Positions 5,856 to 9,262 of a DNA stretch of 9,262 bases are shown piece after piece; position 1 is the first letter of the stretch; the number at the start of each line of letters is the position of its first letter. Under the pieces are notes generated by a model. The model saw only the letters and a program-made list of their open reading frames with translations, had not been told where the DNA came from and did no database searches. The DNA comes from Candidatus Altimarinota bacterium (GTDB taxonomy: Bacteria > Patescibacteriota > Gracilibacteria > UBA4473): the NCBI GenBank assembly GCA_027028725.1, contig JALVIB010000054.1, forward strand, positions 1-9,262, read 5' to 3'. The position numbers and the translations under genes are program-made.

Positions 5856-6585
5856 TTTTATTTTTTAAGACCAAATACGGAAAAACAAAAACCGCGCGCC
5901 AAATGCGTTTCCCGCGAATTTTTGGTTCTAGAATTAAACGCCACAGCCATTCTAACCCGATTATACGAATAAATTTCGGAGCGCGCTTGGTCTTGCCCGC
6001 CCAGAAATCAAAAGTTCCGCCAATCCCAATTCCGATGCGCAAAGACGGAATTTTTCGCGGGAATTCATCCAACCAAAATTCCTGTTTCGGCGCACCGAAA
6101 GCGACCAAAATCGCATCTGGTTTAGTCACTAAAAGTTGGTCTGAAATTTTCGCGGGATTTCCGTCCTCAAATCCAGCAATTTTTAGTTTTGGATACTTTT
6201 CTTGCATTTTTTTCGCGGCTTTTTCCGCTACGCCGAACCCGCCTAAAAAATAAACCGATCTCCCCTCTTCTGCACAGACTCGACATAAAATTTCCGCCAC
6301 TTCCACACCAGTAATGCGGTTTACTTTTTGCTGATAAAAAACCCGCGAAATTATCGAAATCCCCACTCCATCGCAGATATTCAAAGCCGTTTTATTCAAA
6401 ATCCCGCGAAATTTTTTATTTTTCTCCGCCTCCACCAAAAACTCGGGATTAACTGTTGCGATATGTTGAAAAGATTTTCCGCGCAAAAATCTTGCTGTAC
6501 CCCGCAAGGCGGTGGCGAAATTTTCCGCGACCTGCTGACGCGTCACATCGTCAATCCGCACGCCAAGAATTTTTAATTGTTTCAC
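5848..6585 (-). CDS. wecG/tagA: WecG/TagA/CpsF family glycosyltransferase
   Basis: Enzymes of this family transfer a sugar, typically N-acetylmannosamine or its uronate, onto an undecaprenyl-linked acceptor at the inner membrane face during cell-surface polymer synthesis; the substrate here is unknown. The 245-residue product has the family signature: LGVRIDDV (7-14), ATVNPEFL (43-50), ICDGVG (70-75, D72 at the catalytic Asp of the usual PDG motif), RITGVEV (90-96), FLGG (113-116), FGAPKQEFW (163-171), GIGGTFDFWAG (187-197), RAP (201-203) and GLEWLWRL..EP (210-221). I start at GTG 6585, 6 nt after TATAAT; a start at 6633 would add 16 atypical residues and contain the promoter. Residues 24-30 (ATALRGT) are encoded by a palindromic repeat that the truncated copy at 7336-7497 lacks. 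The stop codon TAG is part of a CCCCCTAG repeat. Four CGCGGGA-class words lie inside. Confidence 0.92.
   Translation of the reverse strand: MKQLKILGVRIDDVTRQQVAENFATALRGTARFLRGKSFQHIATVNPEFLVEAEKNKKFRGILNKTALNICDGVGISIISRVFYQQKVNRITGVEVAEILCRVCAEEGRSVYFLGGFGVAEKAAKKMQEKYPKLKIAGFEDGNPAKISDQLLVTKPDAILVAFGAPKQEFWLDEFPRKIPSLRIGIGIGGTFDFWAGKTKRAPKFIRIIGLEWLWRLILEPKIRGKRIWRAVFVFPYLVLKNKTP
6493..6515 (-). repeat. In-frame palindromic repeat in the glycosyltransferase gene
   Basis: This copy of CCCGCAAGGCGGTGG (6501-6515), with GCTGT upstream (6494-6498), is absent from the duplicate at 7342-7516. There the flanking AAAAATCT and GAAATTTTCCGCG are separated by 3 nt instead of 24. The net difference of 21 nt equals 7 codons, so the frame is kept. 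The element could have been gained here or lost there. Confidence 0.75.
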
Positions 6586-6591
6586 GAGAGG

Positions 6592-6597
6592 ATTATA
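6592..6597 (-). promoter_or_regulatory. -10 box of the glycosyltransferase gene, leaderless type
   Basis: TATAAT on the minus strand is followed by CCTCTC (6 nt) and the GTG start at 6585. The box and spacing are identical in the truncated copy (7504-7509). No good -35 hexamer and no Shine-Dalgarno site are seen. Confidence 0.55.
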
Positions 6598-6606
6598 GGG
6601 AATTTT

Positions 6607-6641
6607 AGGAAAAATAAAATCCACCTTTTGCAAGGAGGATT
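6607..6641 (-). terminator. Rho-independent terminator after vapBC
   Basis: On the minus strand AATCCTCCTT (6641-6632) and AAGGTGGATT (6627-6618) form a 10-bp stem with one mismatch around GCAA, followed by TTTTATTTTT. It lies 22 bp after the toxin stop codon and just before the glycosyltransferase promoter, insulating the two units. Confidence 0.7.
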
Positions 6642-6662
6642 AAGTTATTTTTTCGCGGGATT

Positions 6663-7040
6663 TTAGTGTAAATATTTTTGCAGTTCTTGATCAAAGGTTA
6701 GTACAGTAATTCCTTTTTCATTATTTAAATATCCCAAAACACAATCAGCAAAAGACATTCGATGCGGAGATTTTTTTCTCCAAAACTTAGTCCAAACTTC
6801 GTTTTGTTTGATTTTAGGGTCATAAAAAATAAAGCCACTTTTTTTCAAAGTTTGATCAAACAAAATTGCTTTTTTTGAATTAAAACGAATAGATATCAAA
6901 GTCATTAATTCTTCCCAAATTCGCGGGATTATAAAAAGATCTTGATTTTGATATTGACGGATTAAATCAACCGCCTTTTCGTGAAGGGAATCTTCTTGAA
7001 TGAAAAAAGCGTAAACAACATTAGTGTCTAAAATAATCAT
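6663..7040 (-). CDS. vapC: PIN-domain toxin of a VapBC-type toxin-antitoxin pair
   Basis: PIN-domain toxins are metal-dependent ribonucleases, usually cutting tRNA or rRNA, held inactive by the co-expressed antitoxin. The 125-residue protein has the acidic residues in the expected places: D5 in MIILDTNVVYAF, E43/E44 in IWEELMTL, D98 in MSFADCVLGYL and D115 in VLTFDQEL. The length is typical. The ATG overlaps the antitoxin stop codon (ATGA), so translation is probably coupled and the antitoxin is made first. A terminator follows at 6607-6641. One CGCGGGA word (6922-6928) lies inside, encoding IPRI, and another (6654-6660) directly follows the stop. The pair lies between two copies of a glycosyltransferase gene segment, pointing to acquisition as a cassette. 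The RNA target is unknown. Confidence 0.88.
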   Translation of the reverse strand: MIILDTNVVYAFFIQEDSLHEKAVDLIRQYQNQDLFIIPRIWEELMTLISIRFNSKKAILFDQTLKKSGFIFYDPKIKQNEVWTKFWRKKSPHRMSFADCVLGYLNNEKGITVLTFDQELQKYLH

Positions 7041-7294
7041 TTTGTCGCTCCGTAAATGTATTTGTCGTGATTTTTTGCTCCATCATTTGGATATTTGCTT
7101 TTCCAATTAAAAGGTTTTACTGAAAAATATCGATTTACCTTAGTTCGCTGTTCTTCTTTTTGTAGCTTCTCCAAAGCGGCTTGTCGCATAAATTCCGCGA
7201 AAGATAAATTATGTTTTTGAGCAGCGTTCTTAATTTTCTGATAATCAGAAATTTCAAAGTAAACTTGCCCCGCTTGCCTTTTTTTAGTTGTCAT
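7037..7294 (-). CDS. vapB: Ribbon-helix-helix antitoxin of the VapBC-type pair
   Basis: The 85-residue protein has a ribbon-helix-helix pattern at its N-terminus: strand GQVYFEI (9-15), helix SDYQKIKNAAQKHN (16-29), turn, and helix SFAEFMRQAALEKLQ (31-45). Such domains dimerise and bind palindromic operators. The C-terminal tail, rich in basic and aromatic residues and ending in HDKYIYGATK, would wrap the toxin. The gene overlaps the PIN-domain toxin gene by 4 nt. A perfect 14-bp palindrome directly before its start is the likely operator, so the complex should repress its own promoter. No Shine-Dalgarno site is visible; the predicted leader is about 13 nt. Confidence 0.82.
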   Translation of the reverse strand: MTTKKRQAGQVYFEISDYQKIKNAAQKHNLSFAEFMRQAALEKLQKEEQRTKVNRYFSVKPFNWKSKYPNDGAKNHDKYIYGATK

Positions 7295-7298
7295 TTTT

Positions 7299-7318
7299 TA
7301 CTGTTAACAGTAACAGTA
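7299..7318. promoter_or_regulatory. Operator palindrome of vapBC
   Basis: TACTGTTAACAGTA (7299-7312) is a perfect 14-bp palindrome, followed by a further half site ACAGTA (7313-7318). It overlaps the predicted transcription start and part of the -10 box, five bases before the antitoxin start codon. This is the expected place for autoregulation by a ribbon-helix-helix antitoxin. Confidence 0.65.
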
Positions 7319-7343
7319 TAAACGAAATTTTCATCTTAAGCAA
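7315..7343 (-). promoter_or_regulatory. Promoter of vapBC
   Basis: On the minus strand TTGCTT (7343-7338) and TATACT (7320-7315) are 17 bp apart. The -35 hexamer straddles the junction where the truncated glycosyltransferase copy ends. The predicted start leaves a leader of about 13 nt, unlike the leaderless arrangement of the other genes. Confidence 0.55.
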
Positions 7344-7497
7344 ATTTTTTATTTTTCTCCGCCTCCACCAAAAACTTGGGATTAACCGTCGCGATGTGAT
7401 TAAACGATTTTCCGCGCAAAAATCTCGCGAAATTTTCCGCGACTTGCTGATGCGTCACATCGTCAATCCGCACGCCAAGAATTTTTAATTGTTTCAC
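7336..7497 (-). pseudogene. Truncated second copy of the glycosyltransferase gene 5' end
   Basis: From GTG 7497 the frame gives 53 residues starting MKQLKILGVRIDDVTHQQVA, followed by ENFARFLRGKSF, ATVNP and FLVEAEKNKKFA, then TAA. It matches residues 1-59 of the intact protein but lacks the 7-residue repeat insertion and all of the catalytic domain. Several of the differences are third-position changes that keep the amino acid (His, Ala and Thr codons near ATVNP), so the copies probably diverged while both were functional, for instance in different strains. Its promoter (TATAAT, 6 nt, GTG) is intact, so a short peptide could still be made. The stop comes from sequence belonging to the vapBC cassette. 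Confidence 0.85.
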
Positions 7498-7516
7498 GAG
7501 AGGATTATAGGGAATT
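7342..7516. repeat. Direct repeat copy B
   Basis: This is the counterpart of 6409-6604 in the same orientation, about 95% identical apart from the missing 21 nt. Together with copy A it brackets 6605-7341, which holds the terminator, the toxin, the antitoxin and their promoter. Confidence 0.9.
7504..7509 (-). promoter_or_regulatory. -10 box of the truncated glycosyltransferase copy
   Basis: TATAAT lies 6 nt before the GTG at 7497, identical to the intact copy. It begins 36 bp after the stop codon of the upstream coiled-coil gene. Confidence 0.45.
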
Positions 7517-7545
7517 CTGATAAAGATAAAAATTTCGCGGGATTT

Positions 7546-9261
7546 TTATTTCTCCTTTTTATCCTCCTCATCCTTTATCCCTAAATACATTTTCAATTCT
7601 TTCAAATCTTCTGGTGAAAGTTCATAAATTATCTTTTTTCCGCCAAATATTCCTGCTCCTTTAGTCTTTTCTTGGAGATTGCTTTCGATTACTCTGGCTG
7701 CATTTTCAAGTTGGTTTTTTAAAGCTATTTTTTCAGTCTTCAACTCATGAATATCCGCGCTTAAAGCACCCCTCTTTTCAGTTAAATTATCCACTTCTTC
7801 TCTCAATTTTTCATTTTTTTCCTTTAATCTCTCAACCTGTCCTTCTAAATCTTTTAATCTTGCCAGTTCTTGTTTTAAAACATCTGCAGAAAGATTATTT
7901 TCATTTACGACATCCATGATTTCATTTATTTTTTTACGATACTCTTCTACTTGTTTATCAGCAGAATTCTCTATAGAGCTAGGAATTTTTCCGCGAAATT
8001 CTTTAATTTCTTTACCATCATTAATCCCCCTAATTATAAAGTTTTCATCGTCTAAAAATTCAATTAGATATTCGTCAGAATCGTCAGCTATTGAAGAAAT
8101 AGGTTGTCCGTCAATAATGATTTTTATTCCGGTTTCCGTATTACTTTTACTTAAAATAACAAAGTGTTTTCCATTAGGGCTAATTTCGCTTGTCATTGTC
8201 ATAGGATATTCTCCTTCATCAAAAACTCCTTCTATTTCTTGCGGAACATCACTTTTATTACCAAAAATAATTTTTTTGTTGTTAAAAGACTCATTATATG
8301 TAATAGCTAAAACAACCCCATTTCGAGCCGTGAATGAAACAAAATCTATACCATATTTTGATTCTGTTGGTTTATACCAACTAGATAATTTCCCATTTTT
8401 ATTTAATATCGCGATTTCTGCTTGATCTGATTCATTTTTTCGAATACCTATAAGATTTCTTTCGTCTAATTGTTTTATTTTAAATCTACCTCCTACAAAT
8501 CGATTAGGTAATTCCTTTAAAGGAACCTTAATTCCATTCAACCGATACTCATTGTTTAATTCCGTCACAAACATTCCATCTTTTGGATTCCAAAAGATAA
8601 CATTCTCTTCAGGTTTGAGTGGTTTAACATACTCTCTTTTTCCTGTTTCTTTATTAAAAACAATTACTTTTCTTGCTCTTCCATTATTGTTTTCAAAAAG
8701 AACAAGCTGATTTTCATCTGAAACCACCCGCTTTTCTAACTTTCGACTAATCGCTACTCTATCAAAATCGTTGGCAAACAATTCCAAATCTACTTTTCCA
8801 TTTAATTTGACCGGCAAACTTTTATCAAAATTGTATGATAAAATATTTCCGTAGGCATCGAATTTTACTCCCTCTTCATCAGTTGACTTTATCATTATCT
8901 TATTCTTTAAATCAAGTTCATTCTCACCGTCAAAAGGAATTGAAAAATAGAAGGATCTGCTCTTTTGTGGATGTTTGTTGTTAATTCTCAATTTGAATAT
9001 AATTTTTTTATTTCCTTTTTCGTCTAACACAACTTTTTTATTCCATAACTCTAACTTTTCACCTTCTTCAACTTTTTCGTCCCCTAAAATTTCTTCCGTA
9101 ACATCTTTATAGTTAAGATAAATTCTGTTGTTCCTTATTTCAACACCATCTACGGAAAACTCCGCTTCTTGTAATTCAAAATTATTTTCAACCTCTGTTG
9201 CTTCTAATTTATCAGAAGTCCCATCAGGTTCATTTTCATAGAGAAATTTCGCGGGATTTTC
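7546..9261 (-). CDS. Unknown protein: beta-rich region then coiled coil (5' partial)
   Basis: I do not recognise this protein. The frame stays open past a GTG at 9030 to the window end, so the start lies outside and 571 residues are visible. The first 77 (ENPAKFLYENEPDG onward) are acidic and hydrophilic. About residues 80-430 are rich in short beta-strand-like segments with turns such as NKETGK, NPKDG, NKNGK and SPNGKHFVI, reminiscent of TolB/PD40-like beta-propeller blades, though no repeat is clean enough to assign. About residues 433-534 form a heptad-like coiled coil (LKQELARLKDLEGQVERL and onward). The end is a short tail with LSPEDLKELKMYLG and a charged terminus. No membrane segment is visible. 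The gene is AT-richer than dnaE and lacks the CGCGGGA word except at its visible 5' edge (9250-9256) and just after its stop (7536-7542), which may indicate transfer. Confidence 0.75.
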   Translation of the reverse strand, partial: ENPAKFLYENEPDGTSDKLEATEVENNFELQEAEFSVDGVEIRNNRIYLNYKDVTEEILGDEKVEEGEKLELWNKKVVLDEKGNKKIIFKLRINNKHPQKSRSFYFSIPFDGENELDLKNKIMIKSTDEEGVKFDAYGNILSYNFDKSLPVKLNGKVDLELFANDFDRVAISRKLEKRVVSDENQLVLFENNNGRARKVIVFNKETGKREYVKPLKPEENVIFWNPKDGMFVTELNNEYRLNGIKVPLKELPNRFVGGRFKIKQLDERNLIGIRKNESDQAEIAILNKNGKLSSWYKPTESKYGIDFVSFTARNGVVLAITYNESFNNKKIIFGNKSDVPQEIEGVFDEGEYPMTMTSEISPNGKHFVILSKSNTETGIKIIIDGQPISSIADDSDEYLIEFLDDENFIIRGINDGKEIKEFRGKIPSSIENSADKQVEEYRKKINEIMDVVNENNLSADVLKQELARLKDLEGQVERLKEKNEKLREEVDNLTEKRGALSADIHELKTEKIALKNQLENAARVIESNLQEKTKGAGIFGGKKIIYELSPEDLKELKMYLGIKDEEDKKEK

Positions 9262-9262
9262 G

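Larger units (their letters stand above)
6409..6604. repeat. Direct repeat copy A (5' part of the glycosyltransferase gene)
   Basis: This stretch matches 7342-7516 in the same orientation, with 9 mismatches by hand count over about 175 aligned bases plus the 21-nt insertion. It covers the promoter and about 58 codons. Homology stops at the CG|AAA step of the word TCCCGCG (6402-6408) on one side and just past the promoter on the other. Confidence 0.9.

Noticed and set aside
7037..7040. Alternative genetic code with UGA as glycine (Gracilibacteria or Absconditabacteria type)
   Set aside because: The ATGA overlap makes sense only if TGA ends the antitoxin, and no conserved glycine in dnaE, lspA or the glycosyltransferase was seen as TGA.
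7288..7488. Plus-strand open frames resembling each other at 6328-6576 and 7288-7488
   Set aside because: They are antisense readings of the duplicated glycosyltransferase segment; the similarity reflects the duplication and not a gene.
9028..9030. GTG at 9030 as the start of the coiled-coil gene
   Set aside because: The frame continues open for 77 more codons to the window edge with protein-like composition, so the true start lies outside.
184..9256. CRISPR array as explanation for the repeated CGCGGGA word
   Set aside because: Spacing is irregular, orientation is mixed and most copies lie inside conserved genes.

Overview
The window looks like a chromosomal piece from a small-genome, AT-rich bacterium, most likely a member of the Candidate Phyla Radiation (Patescibacteria). 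This rests on gene style (a short lspA, a lone TagA-type glycosyltransferase, a small VapBC module, unrecognised membrane and coiled-coil proteins) and on a transposase type I associate with those genomes. The lineage is an inference; no rRNA or marker gene is present. The standard genetic code fits, including a TGA stop in an ATGA overlap.

Layout. 2-112: 3' end of a transposase gene (+). 113-362: hairpin repeats. 363-920: unknown five-helix membrane protein (-). 921-1349: non-coding, rich in hairpins and repeats. 1350-1778: lspA, signal peptidase II (+). 1804-2049: decayed transposase fragment (-). 2069-5725: dnaE, DNA polymerase III alpha (-). 5751-5847: paired G/C-rich repeats. 5848-6585: WecG/TagA/CpsF glycosyltransferase (-). 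6607-6641: terminator. 6663-7294: VapBC toxin-antitoxin pair (-) with its own promoter and palindromic operator. 7336-7516: a truncated second copy of the 5' end of the glycosyltransferase gene with its promoter. 7546 to the window end: a long, AT-richer, unrecognised protein ending in a coiled coil, with its start outside the window.

Three signals go beyond ordinary genes. First, the 7-mer CGCGGGA/TCCCGCG, usually inside an AT-flanked word close to TTTCGCGGGATTTT, occurs 25 times by hand count in 9.26 kb, in both orientations, mostly inside genes and in several reading frames. Fewer than one copy is expected from base composition. It resembles DNA-uptake sequences or the cyanobacterial HIP1 word. 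Second, at least four protein genes have a TANAAT-like -10 box only 6-7 nt before a start codon that lacks a Shine-Dalgarno site, which predicts leaderless mRNAs. Third, small palindromic repeats lie in frame inside genes. A CCGC-AAG-GCGG element is present in the intact glycosyltransferase gene but absent from its truncated duplicate, adding exactly 7 codons. Two other repeat-derived stretches sit in DnaE. This resembles the palindromic elements of Rickettsia.

The VapBC pair lies between the two glycosyltransferase copies, so it probably arrived by homologous integration or a duplication event. One edge of the homology coincides with a CGCGGGA word.
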